Shown one piece after another: positions 1 through 5,351 of a stretch of 6,369 bases of DNA. The notes below the pieces were generated by a model. It ran no database searches. It was given only the letters and a program-made list of their open reading frames with translations, and was not told the DNA's origin. Where the stretch lies: positions 1 through 6,369 of the forward strand of contig DAHXMK010000151.1 of assembly GCA_027365515.1 (NCBI GenBank). The letters are read 5' to 3'. Source of the stretch: Candidatus Aminicenantota bacterium. Lineage in GTDB: Bacteria; Acidobacteriota; UBA4820; DSQY01. Made by a program: the position numbers and the translations under genes. Position 1 is the stretch's first letter, and the number at the start of each line of letters is the position of its first letter.

Positions 1-1534
1 GGGTCTGAAGCATCTTCGGCTTGATGTAGTTCGGGTTGACTTCCGGGTCGGTGGTGACGTTCTTGTTCTGTTCGTAAGTGTCGAGGGGCTTCAGGATGAC
101 GGCCTTTTTCTTTTCCACGTCGGCCATGTCAACCTTAGGCATCGTGTTGTTCTCGACGATGAACTTGACGGCGGCCTTGCCCACTATGCGGCCTTCGGCG
201 TGCGAGCCGGAGGAGAACTTGTGGGATGAAGCGCCCGACGCGTCGCCGGCGCAGAACATGCCCTTGACGGTCGCCATGTTGGAATAACCCCAGAAGTACT
301 CGCCCTTGGTTTCGCTGGTCTGGAGATCTTCCGGACCGGAAACCCAAGCGCCCGACGCGCCGGAGTGCGAGCCGATGAAGTAAGGCTCGGCGGCGGCGAT
401 TTCGGAACTGCGCTGCTCGGGCTGGACGTTCGACGCGGCCCAGAGTATGGCCTGGGAGATGGTCATGTCGAGGAAGTCTTCCCACGCCTCGGACTCGAGT
501 TCCTTCACCTTTTTCTTGTAGGCCTTCTCGTCGTCCTTGTACTGGTCGGCGATTTTCTGCATGGCCTCTTCGGTTCTCATGAAGATCGGGCCCTTGCCTT
601 CGTTGCAGTCCAACATGCCGAGGTAGTTGCGCAGGTTGGCGGGAATCGGCTTCACGCGGCCGTAAGAGCCCCACTTTTCGAGCTCAGCTTTGCGCTCGAC
701 CATGTACTCTCCGCCCATCGCGTTGGTGGCGCGGGACTTGAAGAGCAGGAACCACGCGCCGACCGGGCCGTAAGCATCCTTGAAGCGGACCGGGATGAAG
801 CGGACTTCCTGGCAGGTCATCTCGGCGCCGGCCTTGATGGTGAAGTAGGCCGAGGAGCCGGAGTTCCACGGCGGATACCACGCGCGGCCGAGGCCTTCGC
901 CGGTGCTTCTCGGCTTGAAGACGTGGACTGCGCCGCCCATGGCGACCATGGTTGCCTTTGACTTGAAGATGTAGAACTTGTTTTCCCTGACCGAGAAGCC
1001 GACTGCACCGGCGACGCGGTTGCCGTCCATCAGGGGCTCGACGACGAATACGCGCTCGATGATCTGGCCGACGCCGCTCTGGAGGAGCGCGTTCTTGGCC
1101 GCTTCGGCGACGATCACTTTGTAGGACTCGCCATTGATCATGAGCTGCCAGCGCCCTTCGTGAACGTAGTTGCCCTGCTCGTCCTTCCAGATGGGCAGGC
1201 CCCACTTCTCGAAGAGGTGGACGGTGGAATCAACGTGGCGGGCGATGTTGGCGACGAGGTCCTCGCGGGTGACGCCCATGAGGTCGTTGCGGACGTAATC
1301 CACGTAGTCCTTGACGCTGTTCTTGCCCGTCGTGAGGTCAACGTACTGGTTGATGGCCGAAAGGCCCATCGCGACGGCGCCGGAGCGGTCCATGGCGGCC
1401 TTGTCAACGAGGGTCACCTTCAAGCCGTTCTTCTTGGCCCAATGGGCCGCCTCTACCGCCGCCCCGCAGGCGGCCATGCCGCCGCCGAGGATCAGCAGGT
1501 CAGTTTCCACGACAACATTTTCAAAGTTAGCCAT
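1..1534 (-). CDS. aprA: Adenylylsulfate reductase alpha subunit (partial, 3' end outside window)
   Basis: This is the FAD-containing catalytic subunit of APS reductase, a cytoplasmic enzyme that reversibly reduces adenosine 5'-phosphosulfate to sulfite and AMP. I translated 511 codons from ATG at 1534 with no stop before base 1. The family is usually about 620-660 residues, so the C-terminal part is missing from the window. Visible features are an N-terminal FAD-binding Rossmann motif (LILGGGMAACGAA, residues 14-26), the conserved stretch RFIPVRFKDAYGPVGAW (245-261), SHSGASGAWVSGPED (389-403) and the second FAD segment GMFCAGDASGASSHKFSSGSH (425-445). H390 and E136 probably correspond to active-site residues described in Archaeoglobus AprA, but that alignment is from memory. 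The start is fixed by GGGGGAG at 1541-1547 and by the MANFE-type N-terminus. The gene lies 13 nt behind aprB and is surely co-transcribed with it. Qmo or Hdr-type partner genes, if present, would lie beyond base 1. Confidence 0.97.
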   Translation of the reverse strand, partial: MANFENVVVETDLLILGGGMAACGAAVEAAHWAKKNGLKVTLVDKAAMDRSGAVAMGLSAINQYVDLTTGKNSVKDYVDYVRNDLMGVTREDLVANIARHVDSTVHLFEKWGLPIWKDEQGNYVHEGRWQLMINGESYKVIVAEAAKNALLQSGVGQIIERVFVVEPLMDGNRVAGAVGFSVRENKFYIFKSKATMVAMGGAVHVFKPRSTGEGLGRAWYPPWNSGSSAYFTIKAGAEMTCQEVRFIPVRFKDAYGPVGAWFLLFKSRATNAMGGEYMVERKAELEKWGSYGRVKPIPANLRNYLGMLDCNEGKGPIFMRTEEAMQKIADQYKDDEKAYKKKVKELESEAWEDFLDMTISQAILWAASNVQPEQRSSEIAAAEPYFIGSHSGASGAWVSGPEDLQTSETKGEYFWGYSNMATVKGMFCAGDASGASSHKFSSGSHAEGRIVGKAAVKFIVENNTMPKVDMADVEKKKAVILKPLDTYEQNKNVTTDPEVNPNYIKPKMLQT

Positions 1535-1540
1535 CGGTAG

Positions 1541-1547
1541 CTCCCCC
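1541..1547 (-). promoter_or_regulatory. Ribosome binding site of aprA
   Basis: GGGGGAG sits in the 13-nt gap between the aprB stop (TAA, 1548-1550) and the aprA ATG (1534), with a 6-nt spacer. The site directly abuts the aprB stop codon, so termination on aprB would place ribosomes at this site. This is consistent with coupled translation of two subunits made in equal amounts. Confidence 0.8.
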
Positions 1548-1988
1548 TTATTTCTTCAAAGTGAAGACTGCTGGAAGACGAAGGGACGCCGGCTCGCCCA
1601 AAAGCTCTGGACTGTTGAGGTCGCCCTTGGTCTCAAAGCCACCGTCCGGAACGGCCTGGCCTTCGGGAGTGGTCCTGATGGGGAACTTGAAGCGCTTGAG
1701 CATCCCGTTGCGGAACTTCACCGTCCACATGATGGAATCGGTGGAGCGCAGAGGAGTAACCTGGGCGCCCATGGGGACGAAGTCGGCATAGCCACGGATT
1801 TCGATGGCCTGCGTGGGGCAGATCTTGACGCAGTTGTAACACTCCCAGCACATCGAGACGTCGCGGTTGAAGGCCTTCATCTTGTCCTTGTCAAGGACCA
1901 TGAGGTCGTTGGGGCAAATGTACTGGCAAGCTGTCTTGTCCAGCGCCTTGCACCCGTCGCATTTCTCTGGGTTCACGTAGCTCGGCAT
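1548..1988 (-). CDS. aprB: Adenylylsulfate reductase beta subunit (ferredoxin-like, two 4Fe-4S clusters)
   Basis: This is the electron-transfer subunit of APS reductase. It passes electrons from a membrane or Qmo-type donor to the FAD in AprA. From ATG at 1988 it has 146 residues. Two 4Fe-4S binding sets are complete: C10, C13, C21, C25 and C47, C50, C53, C57. W48, next to C47, matches the tryptophan described in Archaeoglobus AprB on the electron path to FAD. The strongly conserved block IMWTVKFRNGMLKRFKFPIRTTPEG follows (two overlapping parts, about residues 87-111). The C-terminal tail that clasps AprA is short and ends in LKK, giving a length close to the archaeal protein (about 150) and shorter than Desulfovibrio AprB (about 166). 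A GTG at 1994 is in frame but touches the Shine-Dalgarno AGGAGGT (1995-2001). The ATG at 1988 has a 6-nt spacer and gives the canonical MPSYVNPEKCDGC start, so I prefer it. Confidence 0.97.
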   Translation of the reverse strand: MPSYVNPEKCDGCKALDKTACQYICPNDLMVLDKDKMKAFNRDVSMCWECYNCVKICPTQAIEIRGYADFVPMGAQVTPLRSTDSIMWTVKFRNGMLKRFKFPIRTTPEGQAVPDGGFETKGDLNSPELLGEPASLRLPAVFTLKK

Positions 1989-1994
1989 TACCAC

Positions 1995-2001
1995 ACCTCC
2001 T
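1995..2001 (-). promoter_or_regulatory. Ribosome binding site of aprB
   Basis: AGGAGGT lies 6 nt upstream of ATG 1988. It decides the start, because the alternative GTG at 1994 would have no spacer. Confidence 0.85.
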
Positions 2002-2024
2002 ACAAGAACGGTATCTAAAGGGTT

Positions 2025-2056
2025 GGCGACGGGCCGTTTAGGTTTCCGTCGGCCGT
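2025..2056. other. Alternative stem-loops just upstream of aprB
   Basis: Two mutually exclusive hairpins can form here. In the first, GACGG (2028-2032) pairs with CCGTC (2046-2050), extended past a one-base bulge by GGC (2025-2027) and GCC (2052-2054). In the second, ACGGGCCG (2029-2036) pairs with CGGCCGT (2050-2056), with one bulged G. They sit about 25-30 nt upstream of the aprB ribosome binding site in the leader transcript. A regulatory role is inference only. Confidence 0.3.
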
Positions 2057-2084
2057 GGACTGGAAATCCAATCTGCTAAGAGTC

Positions 2085-2095
2085 TCACCTCCTTT
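2085..2095 (-). promoter_or_regulatory. Orphan strong Shine-Dalgarno sequence in the aprBA leader
   Basis: The minus strand reads AAAGGAGGTGA, a near-complete complement to the 3' end of 16S rRNA and stronger than the sites of the real genes here. No ATG follows at a normal distance. Two tiny frames are possible. One starts at GTG 2088, inside the SD itself, and has 16 codons ending with TAA at 2040-2038. The other starts at TTG 2071 and has 18 codons, with a long spacer of 13 nt after the SD. Neither resembles a known leader peptide. The site may also be a relic or a ribosome standby or regulatory site. Confidence 0.4.
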
Positions 2096-2159
2096 GGCGG
2101 CTTTCGCAGCGCCCCCGCTTTTTACGTGTGAAATCGCCGTTTCCTCTTCTCCTGCTCTG

Positions 2160-2180
2160 CCGGAATAAGGCTAATTCCGG
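2160..2180. repeat. 7-bp perfect inverted repeat in the aprBA leader
   Basis: CCGGAAT (2160-2166) and ATTCCGG (2174-2180) are perfect reverse complements separated by 7 nt. The repeat lies about 18-38 nt downstream of the predicted aprBA transcription start, so it could be an operator or an RNA hairpin. No T-run follows on the minus strand, so it does not look like an intrinsic terminator for aprBA. Confidence 0.5.
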
Positions 2181-2203
2181 TAAAAACAAACGCCACGCTG
2201 GCT

Positions 2204-2232
2204 AATATAGCTACCATCAATAACGGGAACAA
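2204..2232 (-). promoter_or_regulatory. Candidate sigma70-type promoter for aprBA
   Basis: Reading the minus strand, TTGTTC (2232-2227) is followed after exactly 17 nt by TATATT (2209-2204). These are 4/6 and 5/6 matches to TTGACA and TATAAT. It lies in a locally AT-richer stretch and would start transcription near 2197, giving a leader of about 210 nt before aprB. This is the best match I found upstream of aprB by eye. Without transcript data it remains a candidate. Confidence 0.35.
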
Positions 2233-2653
2233 TGCTTTTGCGAAAGCCTCTAAAACGCTGGGTGAAAAGACGCACAGCACGGCAGGCCGCATCTTCGCGG
2301 CCTTGAAACAAGCGGTATTTGAGGCCTAATAATCGCCCCGCCTTTATGCACCTGGCTCTCCTCTTACAGCTCCGCCGGGCCTGCTTGTGGCCGTATTGAC
2401 CATTGGCCCAATCCAGGGCCCAGCTTTGATTCTGCGGCACCTGCTTCCGATAAATGCTTATATATCAATGCACTTTAGCACACCCAGCCGGATAGGGCCA
2501 ACAGTCATGGGGTTTGCGCGCCGGCGCGCGGCGCTCATGGGAGAACCAAATGCATATGGCAGGACAAGGCGGGCTGGCTATGCACTTGCCAAAGAGAGAA
2601 ATTTGACCTACATTGTCGGCAACGGGGGGCGTCCGGAGACGGGCGAAGAGGCG
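2233..2653. other. Gene-poor stretch between the aprBA promoter and the transposase
   Basis: No convincing gene is visible over about 420 bases. The plus-strand frame of the transposase is open from ATG 2387, but the additional 89 residues do not resemble the family. A minus-strand frame of 89 codons (2171-2440) is of mixed composition, has no recognisable domain and overlaps the candidate promoter. The stretch contains a 7-bp hairpin (2284-2303) and a 14-bp GC palindrome (2516-2529). It probably includes the left end of the insertion element, but I could not define that end. Confidence 0.5.
2284..2303. repeat. Strong hairpin, 7-bp GC-rich stem
   Basis: AGGCCGC (2284-2290) and GCGGCCT (2297-2303) form a perfect stem around a 6-nt loop. 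No T-run follows on either strand, so it is not a classical rho-independent terminator. It could still insulate the transposase from the divergent aprBA promoter, or be an element-borne structure. Confidence 0.45.
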
Positions 2654-3571
2654 ATGCAATTCAGCGACAGATTCAAGAGCGAGGCTAGTTGCCGCGACTT
2701 CCTTATCAAATTGCGGTGGCCGAAAGGATTCGTCTGCCCGAAGTGCGGACATGACCAGGCGTGGTGGGTCGAGCGCGATCTCTACCGCTGTTCCAAGTGC
2801 GACTATCAGGCTTCTTTGACGGCGGGCACGATATTTCACGGCTCCCGCACTCCGCTCATGGTCTGGTTCAAGGCGATGTGGCACGTCACTCACGCCCGCT
2901 TCGGGATCAGCGCCTTGGGACTCCAGAAGGAGCTCAACTTGGGCAGCTACCACACGGCCTGGGCCTGGATGCACAAGCTCCGCGCCGCCATGGTTCGGCC
3001 GGGAAGGGACCGCCTCGGCGGGGTGATAGAGGTGAGCGTCATGTACATGGGTGGCCACCGGCCAGGCAAGCGCGGGCGCGGCGCCGAGGGGAAGAACCTC
3101 GTCGTGGCGGTGGTCCAGAGCGAAGGCAACCGCATTGGCAGGATCAGGCTGAGGAGAATACCCAACGCCTCCGCCTCCGAGCTCGAGAAGGTCGTCCAGC
3201 AGGAGGTCGAGGCCGGAAGCACCGTCCTGACGGACGGATGGAGCGGCTTCGGCGGCCTCGGCGCCTTGGGTTACAAGCACGTGGCCATTCGCAAAGGCGC
3301 GGGCAAAGGGGAGCCTCGGCTCGTCCAGACGTCGAAGGTCTCGCAACTCATGGACCAGTGGCTTAGAAAGACGCACCAGAACGGCGTGCAGTGCGCTTAC
3401 CTTGACTACTGCCTGGACGAGTTCACCTTCCGCTTCAACCGCAGAACTTGGAGGTCGAGGGATAAGCTATTCGACGCGCTTGTCCAGCAGGCAGCTATGG
3501 TGCCGCCGCCGGCGCGCGCTAAAAACTCTCAACCAGGCGATTCGCAGCTTCTGGAAGCGGCACCGATTTAG
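2654..3571 (+). CDS. IS1595-family (ISXO2-like) transposase, catalytic residues apparently lost
   Basis: This 305-residue protein matches the usual length of IS1595-family transposases. In order it shows a family-type start (MQFSDRFKSEASCRDFLIKLRWP), a zinc ribbon with C28, C31, C46 and C49, the conserved TAGTIFHGSRTPL (56-68), the linker TAWAWMHKLRAAMVRPGRDR (101-120), and the DDE-type domain with TDGW (193-196) and YLDEFTFRFNRR (249-264, including intervening residues). ATG 2654 was chosen because the family N-terminus begins here; its ribosome site is weak (GAAGAGG, very close). The frame is open further upstream to 2387, but without similarity. The expected E-V-D-E-T-Y motif reads EVSVMY (126-131), so the first catalytic Asp is Ser. 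The usual P-R-V-H-R-V-A region reads TSKVS (226-230), with Ser for His and D234 for the conserved Lys. It is probably unable to transpose. No terminal repeats or target duplication were found. The family assignment is firm; the inactivity is inferred. Confidence 0.85.
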   Translation: MQFSDRFKSEASCRDFLIKLRWPKGFVCPKCGHDQAWWVERDLYRCSKCDYQASLTAGTIFHGSRTPLMVWFKAMWHVTHARFGISALGLQKELNLGSYHTAWAWMHKLRAAMVRPGRDRLGGVIEVSVMYMGGHRPGKRGRGAEGKNLVVAVVQSEGNRIGRIRLRRIPNASASELEKVVQQEVEAGSTVLTDGWSGFGGLGALGYKHVAIRKGAGKGEPRLVQTSKVSQLMDQWLRKTHQNGVQCAYLDYCLDEFTFRFNRRTWRSRDKLFDALVQQAAMVPPPARAKNSQPGDSQLLEAAPI

Positions 3572-3599
3572 GCGGGGTCAAGCGGCTGGACGGCCGCCC

Positions 3600-3607
3600 G
3601 GGGAGGA
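3600..3607 (+). promoter_or_regulatory. Ribosome binding site of the kinase-like gene
   Basis: GGGGAGGA ends 3 nt before ATG 3611, a good match that supports this start. The whole space between the transposase stop and this ATG is only 39 nt. Confidence 0.7.
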
Positions 3608-3610
3608 CGC

Positions 3611-4420
3611 ATGGCCATAATAACGATATCCAGAGGCTCTTTCAGCGGCGGAAAAATTCTCGCGGAGTGTCTCGCCGACACCTTGGGCTACCGATGCATT
3701 GATCGGGACGTAATCGTCGAGAAGGCGGCCGCTTACGGCGTTTCCCAGCAGGACCTGAGGGACGCGCTACAGAAGGCGCCCACCTTCTGGGACCGTTTCG
3801 GCCATAAAAAGTACGTTTATCTGACCCTCTTCCAAGCGGCGCTGGCCGAAGAGGTGCGCGCCGGGAAGGCCGTTTACCACGGCAACGCCGGCCACCTTCT
3901 CCTGCGCGGCGTAAGCCACGTGCTGCGTTCGAGAATCGTCGCCCCTCTGGAATTCAGGACCAGCATGGTTCAGGACAGGCTGAAGCTGTCGCGGCCTGAG
4001 GCGTTCGCCTACATACAGAAGATGGACGCCGACAGGCGCAAGTGGACCCAATACCTATACGGCGTGGACTGGGGGGACCCTTCCCTCTATGACGTCGTGA
4101 TCAATCTCGAATCGGTTGACATCAGGGAGGCGTGCGAAATCCTCGCGTCAATGGCCAAGTTGAAGTGCTTCGAGGAGACGCCGGCCTCCATCCAGACGAT
4201 GGAGGACTTGGCTCTGGCGAGCCGCGTCCGCGCCGGCCTCGTGATGGACCAGGAGACAAGCATGCTTGAAGTGGAAGTCATGGCCCAAAAGGGACAGGTG
4301 GCGGTCAGAGGCGCCATAGCCGGCATGGCCGTCCGTCGAGAAGTCGAGAGAGTGGCGCTGAAGGTCACGGGCGTGACGGGACTCAACCTGGACGAGCTTC
4401 TGCCTTCAAGGGGCGTTTGA
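3611..4420 (+). CDS. Cytidylate kinase-like P-loop protein fused to a C-terminal BON domain
   Basis: This 269-residue soluble protein has two parts. Residues 1 to about 185 resemble the cytidylate-kinase-like family (Cytidylate_kin2). They include ITISRGSFSGGK at 4-15, a GxxxxGK Walker A with I16 where Ser/Thr is usual, then DRDVI (31-35), and a charged lid-like stretch DADRRKWTQYLYG (139-151). The strand YDVVINLES (160-168) is typical of nucleoside-monophosphate kinases. Residues about 203-263 resemble a BON domain: alternating strands LEVEVMAQKGQVAVRGAI, then an amphipathic helix and a GVTGLNLDEL ending. BON domains are usually periplasmic or membrane-associated, yet no signal peptide or membrane segment is present here. 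The substrate is unknown, and a housekeeping CMP kinase role is unlikely given the divergence. It is the first gene of a three-gene operon with a permease and a membrane-anchored protein, so a regulatory or sensing role for the transporter is possible but unproven. Confidence 0.8.
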   Translation: MAIITISRGSFSGGKILAECLADTLGYRCIDRDVIVEKAAAYGVSQQDLRDALQKAPTFWDRFGHKKYVYLTLFQAALAEEVRAGKAVYHGNAGHLLLRGVSHVLRSRIVAPLEFRTSMVQDRLKLSRPEAFAYIQKMDADRRKWTQYLYGVDWGDPSLYDVVINLESVDIREACEILASMAKLKCFEETPASIQTMEDLALASRVRAGLVMDQETSMLEVEVMAQKGQVAVRGAIAGMAVRREVERVALKVTGVTGLNLDELLPSRGV

Positions 4421-4431
4421 GGAGAGGGGGG
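4421..4431 (+). promoter_or_regulatory. Ribosome binding site of the TauE/SafE gene
   Basis: The purine-rich GGAGAGGGGGG fills the 15-nt gap between the upstream TGA (4418-4420) and ATG 4436. It gives a 4-nt spacer and supports the start. Confidence 0.65.
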
Positions 4432-4435
4432 CGTC

Positions 4436-5350
4436 ATGGAAATACTTCTGCCGGTTGCCGGCATAAGCGTCAACATTTTCGTTCTGATCGGCGCCGGCGC
4501 GCTGGTCGGCTTCCTCTCCGGCATGTTCGGGGTGGGCGGCGGCTTCCTGCTGACGCCGATACTTATAATGGCCGGGATCCCGCCAACGGTGGCCGCCGCC
4601 TCGGACTCATGCCAGATCGTAGCGGCCTCGTCATCCGGCGCTGCGGCTCACGCCAGGCTCGGCAACGTTGACATCAAGATGGGAATCACCCTGCTTCTGG
4701 GCGGCCTCGCCGGCGGCGCCGCTGGAGTTCAAATCATCAAAGCGCTTAGAGCGATGGGCAACGCTGACCTCGTGATCCAGATTACCTACGTCGTGGTCCT
4801 GGGAAGCGTGGGGTCCTACATGTTTTTCGAAAGCCTTTCGGCGCTCAGGCACAAGCAGGTCCCCCAGAAGGCGCATGGGCCTGGCAGGGTGAGGCTCTTC
4901 TTCGACAGGCTGCCGCTCCAAACCGATTTCCCCCGCTCCGGCGTGCGCCACTCGGTCCTCGTCCCCTTCTTCCTCTGCTCCATAGTCGGGATGCTGGCCG
5001 CGATCATGGGCGTGGGCGGCGGCTTCATCATGGTCCCGATGATGGTCTACCTCTTGAGAATTCCGATGCACGTCTCGGTCGGCACGGACCTTTTCCAGAT
5101 TCTCTTCACGGCCGCCGGCGTCACCTTCATGCAGGCTACGAGCAACCACACCGTTGACCTGGTCCTCGCGCTTCTCCTGATGGCCGGCTCGACCATAGGC
5201 GCCCAAATTGGAGCGAGAGTGGGCAAGTTCCTCCACGGCGACCAGCTCAAGATACTCCTGGCCTCGATAGTTTTGATCGTGATGATCAAGATGGCCGCCG
5301 GCCTGGTGTGGACGCCGAACGTGCTTCTCTCCTACGCGAAAGGGCACTGA
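4436..5350 (+). CDS. TauE/SafE-family permease (putative sulfite or organosulfonate exporter)
   Basis: This 304-residue integral membrane protein has about eight hydrophobic segments (roughly 12-30, 36-50, 84-104, 113-132, 173-193, 196-212, 243-262 and 272-290). The family hallmark is an internal duplication, and both glycine motifs are visible: GMFGVGGGFLLTPIL (29-43) and AIMGVGGGFIMVPMM (189-203). A hydrophilic loop of about 35 residues (137-172) separates the halves. Characterised or proposed family members move sulfite, sulfoacetate and other sulfur-containing or organic anions. Sulfite is attractive here because aprBA lies about 2.5 kb away, but the substrate cannot be read from the sequence. 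The gene sits 15 nt after the kinase-like gene and 1 nt before the TIGR02186-type gene, so all three are almost certainly one transcript. Pairing with a TIGR02186 protein is known from Alphaproteobacteria. Confidence 0.92.
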   Translation: MEILLPVAGISVNIFVLIGAGALVGFLSGMFGVGGGFLLTPILIMAGIPPTVAAASDSCQIVAASSSGAAAHARLGNVDIKMGITLLLGGLAGGAAGVQIIKALRAMGNADLVIQITYVVVLGSVGSYMFFESLSALRHKQVPQKAHGPGRVRLFFDRLPLQTDFPRSGVRHSVLVPFFLCSIVGMLAAIMGVGGGFIMVPMMVYLLRIPMHVSVGTDLFQILFTAAGVTFMQATSNHTVDLVLALLLMAGSTIGAQIGARVGKFLHGDQLKILLASIVLIVMIKMAAGLVWTPNVLLSYAKGH

Positions 5351-5351
5351 C

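Noticed and set aside
365..961. Plus-strand frames of up to 198 codons opposite aprA
   Set aside because: AprA on the minus strand is continuous and well conserved, so these are antisense shadows.
2120..2140. Possible Rex-type operator (TGTGAAA at 2127-2133, plus strand)
   Set aside because: Only one half-site is present. The second TTCACA half at the right distance is missing.
2284..2303. Hairpin as a rho-independent terminator
   Set aside because: The stem is perfect, but neither strand has a following run of T.
2387..2653. N-terminal extension of the transposase frame from ATG 2387 (89 further residues)
   Set aside because: The added residues show no resemblance to the family N-terminus, while ATG 2654 begins exactly where family similarity starts and gives the normal length.
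2465..3376. Open frame of 303 codons on the minus strand inside the transposase gene
   Set aside because: It is antisense to a clearly recognisable protein. Long antisense frames are common in GC-rich genes, and the translation shows no domain.
2516..3521. GC-rich palindrome GCGCGCCGGCGCGC (2516-2529) and the similar GCCGGCGCGCG (about 3509-3519) as terminal inverted repeats
   Set aside because: The right copy lies inside the transposase reading frame, the sequence is simple GC alternation, and no target duplication flanks the pair.
3402..3620. Overlapping plus-strand frame across the transposase end (ALKTLNQAIRSFWKRHRF)
   Set aside because: It overlaps the conserved YLDEFTFRFNRR part of the transposase in another frame and has no recognised domain. 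I could not show it to be a frameshifted remnant.
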